Source: Pezizomycotina sp. ARF18
Lineage: Eukaryota; Ascomycota
Direction: 5' to 3'
Assembly: GCA_002224055.1 (NCBI GenBank)
Contig: AZLU01000040.1
Coordinates: forward strand, 1-27,959
DNA: 27,959 bases
Of this stretch, positions 1-10,485 are shown in pieces. The notes below the pieces were generated by a model. It saw only the letters and a list, made by a program, of their open reading frames with translations, searched no databases and had not been told where the DNA came from. Within the stretch, counting starts at the first letter, position 1. The number at the start of each line of letters is the position of its first letter. Made by a program: the position numbers and the translations under genes.

Positions 1-1216
1 ATTTTGCATTATTACGTATTATTTAAATTTTTTTTTTCCCCAACAAAACAAAGATGCATTTCTTACCATTATCTTTTCTGTAGCCGTGAAATTTTCTATT
101 TATGAAAATCTTGTCTTTTGGCTTACGAGCCTTGCGAGACACCGTTGACTGTGGTGAAGAGAGAGATATCCTCTCATTAAATATGAGCATTAGGCGGGAA
201 AAAAATATTGTTGCAGCCGCTCCAATTAGCAAATAATGGACCGGTCAGGCAATCGCCTGTCCGGGCCAATCAAGCCTGGAATTTCAGTTGTGCATACGTG
301 CTCGTCTCCTTTCATGCCACAGTGCGACGGTAATATTGGCTATCGAGTGCAGGTCGGAAGCCGTTCTGGGAAGCGAAGCGGAGATAACCTGTGAAAGACA
401 GTTATCACAGGCCTATAGATTAAACGGGGCCACCGAAAAAAACCGGTGCGAGCGTCGCCTGCTGCTTTGCCAAAGAAAAAGTTTGTTAGCAAAATCTTTG
501 CGGCGAGAATTGTTACTATGTAAACGCGGGCAAAGAGACGGAGGATTCACGGTGGTTGGACAAAGTTTTCTTTGCCAATTTTTGCCCAATCGGAGGCAGC
601 CCGCACATCTTGTAACGCTCGTCGTGCCATGCAAGGCAAAGGAGTCTGACGGCCTAAATTTTTAAAACTTGTGGCAAATTTAAGCGGTTGCCAGTCCCAA
701 ACTCTTTGTTAACTGCCGCCTCGGTAAAGTTCAAGTTATACCTATTACCACAGTGCGATTTACCTAGCCATCCTCCAATTCTAAGCAAAATATTCTAGAG
801 ACAAACTTAATAACGAAAAAAAAAAAAAAAAAAAAAAAAACCGGTTCTTATAGTAGCTTATAGTACTCACATATTTGTTCCTATAATCGCTATCGCTCTG
901 AGTTCTTGGCCTTTTGCAGAACAAATCGATACAACTCAGGCAAAGCGTATTGTCCTCTATTTTGTTGTATGAGTAGCGAAAGTTTTTTTACTTTTGGTCA
1001 TTTGGCCAATATAGATTTATAAACCAAATAAACTGAAAAAAACCTGCAGATTTGAAAAAGATTAGAGAAACAAGCCAATGACAATAAGTCCTTAGAGGGA
1101 AAAATAAATAAAATAAAAAGGCCGTTCAAGTAATATATATATATTATTTTCGAATAGGAAGGCTCTATATACCTTTCGCTTCGTGAGTATTTATGTAGAA
1201 TGACACCCCCCGCTCG
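1..1216. other. 5' AT-rich stretch, no supported gene
   Basis: No gene can be supported here. A 125-codon open frame at 288-665 (plus) has no ATG near its beginning, resembles no family I know, and is overlapped by an antisense frame. The stretch holds a 25-nt A run at 816-840 and a short AT dinucleotide run near 1133-1147. It may include the 3' flank of the minus-strand candidate that ends at 1220. Confidence 0.5.
816..840. repeat. poly-A run (25 nt)
   Basis: This is an uninterrupted run of 25 A. It is one of about ten A/T runs of 20-30 nt in the window. No retroposon body or target-site duplication is visible beside it. Confidence 0.95.
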
Positions 1217-1219
1217 CTT

Positions 1220-2740
1220 CTAGACCCACTTTGATTTTTTCTTACTTCTCTGACTTTCATTTCTTTTTTCCAAAGTGAAATTTTTTTTCTCTGATTCTAC
1301 CGCAGGCCTAAGCACGGAGGTTTCACAGACGCGCAGGTGAGCTGTGGGTCCGTGGCGCTGATCACCGATTAGGCAAAATAAAATTTTCTGGTAGCGGATT
1401 GCCTGAAGACTACCAGATCGCAATGTCGCATCGTTCCGAATAATTTTCTTCGATCGAACCTTCATGAAGATGCGTTGTTCAAGAACAGCATCATACTCTT
1501 CGATTGGGATCATTGATCCCGAAACCGAGACCACGCGTGTTTCCTAGATGGTACTCCTAAATGATAGTTGTTTTTTTTTCTGAGATGGAATACTTAAGAA
1601 ATGGGGAAAATATACTGACAATACGATTGATCGGGGATTCCATGCCCCTTGATTTATCTTTTCTTTATTAGCCTAGATTGCTCACACACGGTGTCTAAGC
1701 AGCGTGACGGCAGAAAAGGAGGAGGTATCTGTTCATTTGAAAAGTGTTTCGTGGCTTCCCAAAGCCCCGATAGAGCTAGTGCCAAATATGACCACCGAAG
1801 CCAGACACCCCTGCACTAGCACTGCCGGTTCGCAAGCCGTCCCTTCCGTGGCTCCCGTTGGCGTGCCGTAAGATCCTCGATGGAAACATTTGACGGCAGC
1901 TGTTGTTTTAATTCCTCTCGCGCCAAATGTAGGTGGGTGTTGCTGTGCGCAGCAAAATGGAATACCTTACTGGTATACTGTAGAGGTTGACAGACAAATC
2001 ATGTAAATCAGCAAAAAAAATTTACAGCAAATTTTGCACATTTCTTCTGGGTATTGTAATCAACGAGATAGATTAAATAAATTTTTGTTTTTTGCTTCTG
2101 ATCGGCCCATCAGGGATAATTAACAACGCGGAGGGCTTTTTGGTGTCTTAACAACGTGTATCCCAACCTGTTCCACGAATCGGAGGCAGGCCCCCCTTAG
2201 CCGCAAATTTCACCCCACCCACCAGAAACGCAGTTGGAAGTAGTATCACAGAAAAGGATCCCCGCTGGGGTGGGAGTTCTGCGTAAGAGTCGTTGGTTCG
2301 CCCGTGTTCGTAGATCAAAACGGTATCTGTGAAGAAAGAGGAGGAGGTTCCGTAGGAGTCGTAGAAAAGTTTACTCAAAGAGCAGGCGAGAAATCCAACG
2401 AAACCCGTCGAAAGGTTTCCATCTACCCCGAAGAGATCCATGCAAGCTAGAGAATCCCAAGAGAATAAACTGCCAGTATCATTTCCCCTCTCAGTTGAAC
2501 CTATAATGTCGGAAAGAAGGAGAAAATTCTGTGTCGGTACCGGGAGGCGATGAATTTCGAATAAGCGCAAGTAGACAAGCGGCACTGCTTCGAAATGCCG
2601 CCGTGAGGGGAGCCGAGGCGAGGGAAGCTGAGGGTGTAGAGTTACTGGAGTGCGTTCGTCCAGAGAACCCGTAACGAAAGTAGAGGATTTGCCGTGACCT
2701 TCCGTAAGGTTATCGTGATCTTCGCGAGCAGAAGGATCAT
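1220..2740 (-). CDS. possible multi-exon gene of unknown function
   Basis: Three open segments on the minus strand could belong to one spliced gene. The first is open from about 2766 to 2148 (about 200 codons). An ATG at 2740 is one base out of frame with it; one missing G would give a start reading MDPSARED. The second, 1977-1816, follows a good intron end (CTGAT about 30 nt before CTACAG) and contains the charged stretch AREELKQQLP. The third, 1545-1220, follows a TAG acceptor and ends with a Lys/Ser-rich tail. No domain is recognised, and other frames also stay open in parts of 2150-2700. The exon links are inferred, and the locus could be two genes or a decayed element. Confidence 0.25.
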
Positions 2741-2848
2741 TGCGGAGTTTTAGGAAATGAAGTTAGTTGCGATGAGTTGTGAAATTTGTAATGGACGCGG
2801 TGAGTAAAGAAATTTACAATTATTAATTTGTATGGCTATTTTTTTAAG

Positions 2849-2875
2849 TTTTTTTTTTTTTTTTTTTTTTTTTTT
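2849..2875. repeat. poly-T run (27 nt)
   Basis: A run of 27 T lies just upstream, in minus-strand sense, of the candidate gene at 1220-2740. The flanks are AT-rich and without coding signal. Confidence 0.95.
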
Positions 2876-3057
2876 GGTAGTGCGACAAAGGAAAATAAAT
2901 AAATAAATATAGGAGTTTTGCAATACGAAATTAGGAAAACTGCTTTAAGATAAAAACAATAAATAAGAATAATAGGGATATTGAGATAAAACTCGATAAA
3001 TCGATAAAATTCCGATGAGAAAGTAAAATTTTGGATATTGATATTTTTTAGGTGCAA

Positions 3058-4162
3058 AAATCCTATTATTTGGTAATCGGAACTTATTATCTATTTCAAA
3101 GAAAACACCACTATCGGGGGCAAGATGGATATTAATATACTAATCTGGGAAGAGATATCAGGGAAGAGATAGGATTGCATAATGGTATCATAACCAGGAC
3201 GATCTGGATGGCACTTTGAAGCGCTAACATGAAACCCAAAGTATTAACGGTCATGAGGTCGAACTTCAACGGTTTGGTCCTAGGATTAGTGGAGGAAAAC
3301 ACTTTATGCTATGTACGTTCTTTCTAAAAGTTTGTTTTGCCGATACGGCCGGCTTTTGTGGTTAGGATGTACCAGGCGCCTCCCTGTGGCTCGGGAAGCT
3401 AACCAGCATATTATGACCAAAAGGCAGAACTAGAGATCGAGCAAGCGCAAAGATATGACTTGTACTTATACATTAAGTGTGTACCCAACGGTCCTTAAAT
3501 GTGAATATTAGAACAATATAATGTTACGAGGGTGCCGGGGGCTTCTAAAACGTGGTTCCTGCGAATTTAGAAGTTTTTACAAACTTGGAGGACTTTGTGT
3601 AATTGAGAATGTAGCGAAAATCCTTGATTTCACATATATTATATTAGATTAGCTATAAACCCTTTCTAGGATTTCTCAGAAGGACCCCTTAGTACTGAAA
3701 ACTATGGGCCAGGAGCGTTCATGTCGAACGGTAAAGCCGTTGAAGTCGTTATGAAGATGAGGAGGCCAAGTTTTGCGCTTAAATATTATCCAGCTAAGGT
3801 CGATGACACTTTCTAGACGCTTTAATTAACTCTATACCCTGATTATATTCCGGTGCGATGAGCATAGCTGCCGATACATTTCTAAGAGGCACTGGGCCTT
3901 CCTAAAACCCTTGACAAATATTGCGCCTTTGAGCCATACTCCGAAAATTAGTTTAGCCAAGATTAAAGGCGCTATACGCTCTTTGGTACTTTCAAGCTGC
4001 AGTAGTTACTCGTTATCAACCGAACCTCTTGTAGTAAATTTAAACTAAAAGCAGAGTGTAGCATCTAAGGACCTAAGAATGATTATGAGATTATACTATA
4101 ATTCAGGAATAAGAAAACAGAAAACAAACAAAGAAAAAAAAATATTTTGAGGGTTCTCATGC
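3058..4162. other. gene-poor AT-rich DNA
   Basis: All six frames are interrupted frequently and no splice-supported exon was found. No repeat, tRNA or terminal inverted repeat was recognised. GC content is moderate, so it is not an extreme AT island; it may be decayed mobile DNA that can no longer be read. Confidence 0.4.
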
Positions 4163-4251
4163 CTATTTATTCTTAAATGGCCACTTATAATTACCAGTTC
4201 GCAGTATATAGGGATGCCTTGCATTGGCAATAATGTTGATCCATGTACAAA

Positions 4252-4570
4252 TCATCGACGAGAATGGCACATATCTGTAATCTCGGCAAAAGCCGACAGA
4301 AACGCGGTATCGGACTGGCCGGGAACCGCCGACCGACTCTTCATTTCGCGCGTATAGGCTATACTCCATGTGTACTAGCTGGCCTTAATTTCGCATAAAA
4401 TAAAGCAGATTCATGGGTATCTTCCTTACAAAATTCCAGACGGATAATTGATGCAGCGATTGAAGAACAAAAACAACGCGCTGGCGAAAAAAAAAGAAAT
4501 CAAAATGGTGTGACAAATTCTCGCTCATGATGGATCGCCATAAGACATGAATTCGCCACCTATTAGGCAT
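4252..4570 (-). CDS. candidate two-exon small gene (87 aa)
   Basis: An ATG at 4570 opens a frame of exactly 47 codons to a GTAAGG donor whose first base is 4429. The intron is 4375-4429 (55 nt) and ends in CTAG. Exon 2 (4374-4252) continues in phase for 40 codons to TGA. The predicted protein has 87 residues. Exon 1 has a basic N-terminus and a hydrophobic Phe-rich stretch; exon 2 contains SAVPGQSDTAFLSAF. About 50 nt upstream of the ATG lies a roughly 90-nt pyrimidine-rich tract (minus-strand sense), typical of a fungal leader. I recognise no family. Support comes from splice-site quality, exact phase and the leader, not from homology. Unspliced frames through the same DNA are shadows. Confidence 0.35.
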
Positions 4571-4617
4571 TTGCGGGCGGGATGGTGGACGGGGGCGGAT
4601 GGGATAGCGAGGCCTAG

Positions 4618-4712
4618 CGTAAGGAAGAGAAAATCGAAAAGAAAGAAAGAGGGAAAAGTAAAAAAGGGAAAGGTATGAAGGGGGAAATAGAAAAAAGAAA
4701 AATACTTGGATG
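4618..4712 (-). promoter_or_regulatory. polypurine/polypyrimidine tract, likely leader
   Basis: About 90% of these bases are purine on the plus strand, with only eight or so pyrimidines. Read on the minus strand it is a CT-rich block directly upstream of the ATG at 4570. CT-rich blocks of this kind are common just ahead of fungal start codons. It could equally be a simple-sequence tract able to form triplex DNA. Confidence 0.4.
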
Positions 4713-4956
4713 GTGAAGCAGAGAAGTGCTATTGGATCACTCGCTAGCGCATTAGAAGAGATGCATTTTAGTGTGATACACTAACGCATGCACGAGTGTT
4801 TATCAAGTTGTTCAGGATGGCGTATCTGCCAGCCCAGTCCTGCACCACTTCCCCACACCTTTGAACTCATGACCACGTGCAAAGTGATGATCGGCTTCAA
4901 GCTGTCTATTAGAGCCTGTAGAAGCGATAAATGTTTCCCTCTAATTCGTTCTATAG

Positions 4957-5121
4957 TTATATATTGCAGAGCAGCAAAAGAGGACCGAGCGGAGACAGGA
5001 TTCCTATCTCGCTCGCAGGCCCCTCCTGCATTTGTATTGGATCCAGGTTCGCGATATTAAATCCTGTTTCTCTTAATAATACTGCAGGCGCAGTGCAAAT
5101 GTACATTTGAGTAGATGACAT
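4957..5121 (-). CDS. possible small ORF (54 aa), unknown
   Basis: ATG at 5121 opens 54 codons ending at TAA. About 30-50 nt upstream on the minus strand is a CT-rich block at roughly 5157-5178. The predicted peptide is mixed in composition, with a hydrophobic end rich in Leu. Nothing in it is recognised. A frame this short can occur by chance, and part of it is overlapped by a plus-strand frame (4788-5060); the leader is the only supporting signal. Confidence 0.2.
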   Translation of the reverse strand: MSSTQMYICTAPAVLLRETGFNIANLDPIQMQEGPASEIGILSPLGPLLLLCNI

Positions 5122-5752
5122 GTCAGCACTAAGACACAGCAAGCTTTAACTAGAGAAAAGGAAGGGAACCCTGACTCATGTAACGGCTTCACTATTTTGC
5201 TTTTACCGATATTCGTCAGGAGCTTGGTGGAGAGCACTTATTTGAGCGCGAGCATAAAGGCTAGAAAAAAAAAAAGCAGAGGATAACTAACCGATGGCAA
5301 TATGCACGAACCTATATCTATGAACCTCGGAAAACTATCGTGTTTATGGCCGGTGGCCTTTATTGGGCCAAAAATTGACTTATCCTTATAGCCTAAAATA
5401 TATCGCCAAATCAGATAATATTTTGTCGCAAAATAGTTGAAAGAGTGCCAGCTCAAACGTCTTGAATCTAGAGCCAGATCGACCCGCTGATCAACACTGG
5501 CAGCGCAGGCCGCGGTTGGAGCCTGTATTTTAAACACCGATTTGGTTAAGGTGGCTTGCAGGCGGGGTAAATTCCGCGTTTCCCTCTTCCTTTTTTGGCT
5601 GTTTGAAACTCGGAAGTTTAAACCTGCAGAAAGTATCGCGATCGAGGATCTATAGGTGTAGATCGATTGACAGCTTGGTCGGACCACGCGACTAGAAAGA
5701 CTAGTTTGATCTGCGTTTTCAGGAAGATTCCATAACTTTTGAGGTGTGCGCA

Positions 5753-6121
5753 ATGGATGACCGGGCCGTTAGCATTCGTTGTCCAGAATTACTCTTCAAA
5801 TCTCTATATATCGGTTATCTCCGCGGCCGCATCTCAACATCTCCACATTTATTGCCGACCCAAATTCCCGTGCCTTCGCACAGTCAATTTGACCCAGCAA
5901 TCTGGGTTCGCGGGCATCGAAGCCGTCCGTTTCGGGAGTGGCTTGATGATATACTAAATCGCTTCACTCCGCACGCCAGTAATCTAACAGTGGCAACAAT
6001 GTTTGGCGACTGATTCCCCAGCACTGCAGAGATTCGCAACCCTGAGAGAACCAGTTCTCGTGTCGCATGTTGCTTTCCGAAGCACAACCTAAGACGTCGG
6101 ACGATTTACTCTCCGCAAAAG
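5753..6121 (+). CDS. weak coding candidate with internal TGA
   Basis: ATG at 5753 is followed by 86 codons, a TGA at 6011-6013, and then 35 further codons in the same frame before TAG. More open plus-strand segments follow at 6251-6595 and 6526-6723, so 5.75-6.72 kb may be one damaged or spliced gene. This block is GC-richer than its surroundings. An antisense frame (5238-5753, no ATG) abuts it. No domain is recognisable and the N-terminus is ordinary. It could be a chance open region, a remnant, or a gene with an undetected intron over the TGA. Confidence 0.2.
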
Positions 6122-6723
6122 TAGACGGGACCTGACTCGCATACGATCAGGCAAAACAGCTGCAAGTACCAGATCATGGATCTCAGCTGACTCGCTGCGC
6201 CTGCAAACCTGTTTTGCTTGATGTTTTCCCATGGTGTTGACGGATCTTGAATGATTTGCAGGTTTTTTAAGCCGTTTTCTTATCGTTCTAGATTGCCATC
6301 GACCGAATTGAAAGCTACAGGCGGAGGAAAATCTCTTTACAAGTCCCCACCGTTCCTGAAACCTTGTAATGATCCGAGGCATTGCCGTCTTTACCTTGAT
6401 ATCTTCCCACGTCGCTGTAACCCAAACACGGTCTCGAAATATTGGTCCGTAGGTAGGCTCGAAACGAGGTTTCCTTGCAGACTTTTCTTTCGTATTTCTC
6501 CGAAACCAAGTAAAAGTAAAATTAAGTGGGAAAAATTAGATCGGGAGTGGTTAGACACTTCCGCCCCAGGCGTGTTACGAATCCTTTTCACTTAACTCAA
6601 GTCGGTATATTAATCCGGCCGGTTTATATTGCTCCCATTCCAAACTGTCTGGAATTATCAGATTCCAGTCCGAGTATCTTCACATTCGAATATCTTCATA
6701 GCTGGGGGGCCTTTGTAGTTTAA

Positions 6724-7120
6724 GATATTTACAGAGTGTCTTACTTCCGGATTGTAGCAAAACATATTATTTTCAGGTCCAGTAAACGAAATAGATATAC
6801 CCAATGCTAAGATCGTTTATGGATGTACATACGTTCCTAAGTTTTAAATAGAATACTACTAGTAATACCGATTATTGTACCCCCGTGGAGATTAAACGCC
6901 ATCGTTAAGCAGGCGCGCCAAAAAAAAATACCAATCCGAATCAAATTTATATTTCCAATGGTCATATGTACTATGGTGCAAGACAATGCTTTGTATATTA
7001 GGACCAATTCGAGGAAATGCGTATCAGTCCGAGATCTAACCCCTTCATATGAGTTTTAATCCTACTCTACCTCCGGGAGGAAGAACAAAAGATGGTGTAT
7101 TTCTTGCAACTAAAGATAAG
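6724..7120. other. intergenic, nothing recognised
   Basis: AT-rich DNA lies downstream of the minus-strand gene at 7121-7602 and holds its 3' flank. No open frame, repeat or hairpin of note was seen apart from short A runs near 6920. Confidence 0.5.
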
Positions 7121-7602
7121 CTAAGCAAGCAACCCGCCCAAAATCTCTCTCATTTTTGAGTACGCATCGAAGTCCATAAACCAGTTCATCTTGTTGTGCG
7201 CAAGGAGCCATTTCACGTAGTTCTTTCCCCACTTCCTATTCAACTTCGCCCTCTTCAATCCCGTCAATTTTGTCTTTACAAGAATAGGAGCCGTTGTCTT
7301 CATGTCATAATCCAAACGAGTTTTCGCCCAGTAAGCCACCTTCAGCTCGTGTTTCAACATCCGGACGATGACCTCGAGATGTCCCGGAACCTTGCCTTCG
7401 ACGTCGAAGGCCATGCGTCGGATGGCGCTTTGCCTGTCCTCCTCGCTGTGAAAATCCACGGAGAGAACGTTTTGATTCCAGCAGTCGAAGCAGTAGATGG
7501 CGTCGATGGGTTTCTCGCCATGACATGGATCGCCTTCGTCCAAGTTCCAAAGGGGACATATTCGTAGACGTGCCCGCAGCCCAAAAACTTTAGCTCCAGC
7601 AT
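7121..7602 (-). CDS. C-x-H/C/C-x2-C motif protein, paralogue A (frameshifted)
   Basis: This small protein has a probable metal-binding motif and unknown function. The chosen ATG (7602) puts Cys9-Gly-His11 at the same place as in the plus-strand paralogue at 8924, although an in-frame ATG at 7632 also exists. Motif residues in reading order are Cys9, His11, Cys27, then Tyr-Cys38-x2-Cys41-Trp. After that come a conserved Phe-x-Ser-x-Glu-rich segment and a basic, Trp/Lys-rich C-terminal half. Restored length is about 160 aa. The frame changes at the C4 run (plus-strand GGGG, 7552-7555), where one base is missing; N-terminus and Cys-x2-Cys lie in different frames. The Cys/His pattern suggests zinc, which is inference. 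It is transcribed away from its paralogue across about 1.3 kb, implying an old inverted duplication. Confidence 0.6.
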
Positions 7603-8923
7603 GACGTGGGAAAGAAGATGAGACACAGCCATAGTTGTTTCTTCGAGGGGTCGAGGCTAACAATGTAAGGACTAGCGAAGGTGAGCAAGAGAAAACTTAG
7701 AATACTTATTCGAAATCGTTGAAGGTATAGTGAGGCTTCTTCGTAGTTTACAGAAGGTGAGAAACCGGAGTTATCGGCTGCCGTTGTTTTCTAGGAATTT
7801 GGGATCTGAGCGAAAGCTTTACGACGATGTAATCTTCTACCTTAGAAGAGTTCATTAATATAACTGTTAGACATGACTCTCACTTGGTAGATTTGCGATT
7901 TCATCCTCTGTTCAGTCGTTGTTTCATGGTAATTATTCCCTTGGATTTGTTTTGTTTCCTTTTGAATCTTTTAAACATTGTGTTTATTTTGCCTCTCGGG
8001 TCTCAAACAACATTATTGAAACTTTGGATTCCAATTGAGTTTTAACGCATGGCAGGGTGGAAACGGGATTTTACATCGGATGATCGCGCCACAATAGCAT
8101 ACATTAGCAATAAGCTCGTGATATTCTGATGTTATAACCCACGAGTGCCCTTTTTGTCCTTCTCTAATCAGCGGAATTTGATTAATAAATACAAGAGATA
8201 TCGAGACCCTTACTGGACTTTACGCTGGACGAGCGGCTGTCTTCTGTACTCTGCTATTAGGAGGCTCGCCTAAGTGGTTCATACAGTTAGGTAATTTAGT
8301 TTGTGGCAAATGGAAGGGTTAGGAAGATTCTTCTTTGTTAAAATGCCTTCTTCGTCTCGGATTTTTACCAGGGCGCTGAAATTATTGGTTCAATATTATA
8401 GATGGACGTATCTCTGACGAAACGTGATACCGGCGTTGAGGACAATGGCGTCCCAGATCTCATCTTGAAATCTTTTACTTCCATAGTTATGCATTCTTTC
8501 TACGAATATTAATTTTCAATTCGCGGCGCATTTTTACTGGCCAGGTCTGTGAGCGTCAGGCTCATCTTTACAGGCTTTCATCGGCTTCAACTGCCGTGTT
8601 GCGTGATACCCGCATCAAAATTGTTATATTAGGCGAATTTCCCGCAAATTCCGTTATTGGTGAGGCCAGGAATGCAGAAAAAGTGAGCTCAAACTTGAGG
8701 ACTCGTAATGGTTCTCTTGAAAAGAATGCCTACAGTATAGTTCAATGCAATGTCACTATTGCTTAATTCTCATATACGAAAATATCCTTGAGAAGTATCA
8801 ATCTAGATAATTAATTCGACCCAGGGGTTTTGCCGATTTAACAGGAACGGATCACCGCTTGCAGCCAGGGAAATCCTCTCCTCCGAACATCAGTATCTCG
8901 AGTTACGAAACTTCAACTTGAAA
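7603..8923. other. divergent intergenic region between paralogues
   Basis: This 1.3-kb spacer separates the divergent start codons at 7602 and 8924 and should contain both promoters. No clear TATA box or CT-rich block stands out for either gene. A short plus frame beginning with ATG at 8402, preceded by TTATAG, runs 36 codons; it is compatible with an exon but is too short to call. There is no evidence for a third gene. Confidence 0.4.
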
Positions 8924-9417
8924 ATGTGCTTCCTCATGTACGAGCTCTGCCGCCATCTCCACTATAGACAAGCCTGCGCGAACCCTTTAAAGTGCACTAA
9001 TTTCACACCAATCCAGGTTTTCTACTGCCTCCGCTGCTGGTATGAGACATGGTTTGGGCTTAAATTCAAGACATCCGCGGAGAAAAGGCAATATGAGAAT
9101 TGGTTCTATTATTTCGAGATTCATAAGATATTCTTCGAACACAACCGTACTCGACAATACGGAGAAAACTACCTGGCGAAAAGATTCCAGCTCGAGAAGA
9201 AATGCGCAAGCGCTATGTCTGCGAGGCGCTTAAGAAGGAAAGCATTGATCTCAACGATCCAATGAAAATCGGCGGGGTATTTGCACCGTTTCAAGAAGAA
9301 TATATTAAGAGGATGTGCGAAAAGGAATGTATTTATGAAAAGAATACCGGGGGAAAGCTTTGGTTGATTATACGGAGGTGCCACTTTATCAATGATATAG
9401 GACTAGGAGAGGCTTGA
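8924..9417 (+). CDS. C-x-H/C/C-x2-C motif protein, paralogue B (frameshifted)
   Basis: This is a diverged paralogue of the minus-strand gene at 7121-7602. The protein starts MCFLMYELC at ATG 8924 (context AAAATG). Motif residues are Cys9, His11, Cys18 or Cys24, then Tyr-Cys35-x2-Cys38-Trp, followed by a Phe-Lys-Thr-Ser-Ala-Glu segment that aligns with Phe-His-Ser-Glu-Glu in the partner. The rest is rich in aromatic and basic residues, and the C-terminal third has three further Cys. The frame changes at the AAA near 9200-9202, where one base is missing; with it restored the protein is about 164 aa, close to its partner's 160. The Cys/His set suggests a small zinc-binding domain, but I cannot name the family. 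It converges with the candidate at 9490-9897. Confidence 0.6.
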
Positions 9418-9489
9418 TTAGGGTTTACAATATAGACATGTATGGTATCCAGGCTGCTAAGAGAATAGAAAGCGTGTTTTAATAGTTTT

Positions 9490-9897
9490 TCATAATCCCA
9501 GTACAACGTAACTCGCAGTGTTTAAGCATTGAGAAGAAACGAGAATTATGATATGTTGAATGGGGGGCTGATAAATATTCCACAGAGTCGCGGTGTCAAT
9601 AATGCCATCTTTTCTGTCTGAAACCTCCTCCAATAAAGTAGATTTTTAGCACGAAATCATGATCTTTAGTGGTCAAGGCCCTTTCGAATATTCTATGAGT
9701 GGGTGTCGTCTTCGCATAATCTCGCTCGCCTAAAACTCGTGGCATCGAGTAATACCGAATTCATCCGTTTATCCGTAATTTCTATTTTGTTCTCGAACGA
9801 TTCGGCTGTTTCGTCATCCCGCGACGGTAAATCTCAAGGCATACTTACGCATGAGAGCCTCCACAAAATGATTCATGCGCCGAGCAAATATGATCAT
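9490..9897 (-). CDS. candidate two-exon small gene, convergent with paralogue B
   Basis: Exon 1 (9897-9849) starts with ATG and ends at a consensus GTAAGT donor. The 119-nt intron (9848-9730) ends in TTTTAG, and exon 2 joins in phase (Arg codon split 1+2). Exon 2 contains the segments RIFERALTTKDHDF and, after a frame change near an A5 run, DGIIDTATLWNIYQ, ending at TGA 9490-9492. The frame change needs one base fewer, or two more, unlike the deletions in the stronger genes, so it is less certain. The predicted length is roughly 95 aa, with no recognised domain and no CT-rich leader seen. An upstream exon is possible because TGATAG precedes the ATG. The overlapping plus-strand frame at 9703-9909 starts at GTG and is probably a shadow. 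Confidence 0.33.
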
Positions 9898-9978
9898 ATC
9901 TATCAATGAAAAAGTAGAAAATAACAACCGCAATATATTAGGCCTTCTCGCTGTGGAACGTTAAACGGAATAACTACC

Positions 9979-10305
9979 TTACGCTTGGCATGTTTTTGGA
10001 ACGCGGCAGTTGCTATAGCATGAGCGTGAATGAGCACAATTCAAACGATTCATGAGAATGACTACGAGGGTTTGTGTTATCTGTTGCTTTAGCCGTCTAT
10101 GAACAATCGCTCCTCGTTCGATTTCCATCTCATACTTTTTATTCCTTCTAGAAACAGACTTGCAGCTAATAGCATGATTTCTTTCGCAACGCCTATTCAA
10201 ATGTTTCTCTTCATGATCATCAATGATAGGGTGAGCAATTTTGAAGATATTGAAAAAAGAAAACATTGCTGCTGCTATGAGTTATTTGAAAATCCATATG
10301 TTTAA
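9979..10305. other. two antisense overlapping ORFs, neither decisive
   Basis: A minus frame from ATG 10266 (95 aa, basic, Cys-containing) and a plus frame from ATG 10099 (68 aa, acidic-basic end with a CCCY stretch) overlap antisense. Both have genuine ATG starts and neither resembles a known family. At most one is likely to be real. The plus frame ends about 20 nt before the TATA box of the next gene. Confidence 0.2.
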
Positions 10306-10322
10306 TACGGCGATGAAACTTT

Positions 10323-10330
10323 TATAAAAG
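10323..10330 (+). promoter_or_regulatory. TATA box of the rhodanese-like gene
   Basis: TATAAAAG lies 163 nt upstream of the ATG at 10486. The intervening leader is pyrimidine-rich (runs of CCTCTCC and TCCACTCCCTC type), as in well-expressed fungal genes. A transcription start about 30-60 nt downstream of the box would give a leader of 100-130 nt. Confidence 0.6.
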
Positions 10331-10485
10331 CCCTCAGTTTCCTCTCCGTCTATCCTAACACAAATCACCATCACGCCCTTCTATTCCAGTTTCCACTCCC
10401 TCATTCAAAGAACTTATTCCATATCGTCAATAACGAAATAAAAAGGTCTTTTTTCGTAGTAATACTTCTCAAAAGAAAAAACACA

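Noticed and set aside
288-665. 125-codon plus-strand ORF
   Set aside because: It begins at TTG with no nearby ATG, shows no domain or splice support, and is overlapped by an antisense frame.
2725-2750. GAAGGATCATT resembling the 3' end of 18S rRNA
   Set aside because: Only 11 nt match; the preceding conserved rRNA sequence is absent and the stretch lies within an open minus-strand frame.
3178-3200. TGGTATCA, similar to a retrotransposon primer-binding site
   Set aside because: Short chance match without flanking LTRs, polypurine tract or gag/pol-like frames.
5238-5753. 171-codon minus-strand ORF
   Set aside because: No ATG at or near its beginning (TTG only) and no recognisable domain; its neighbours on the other strand look equally open.
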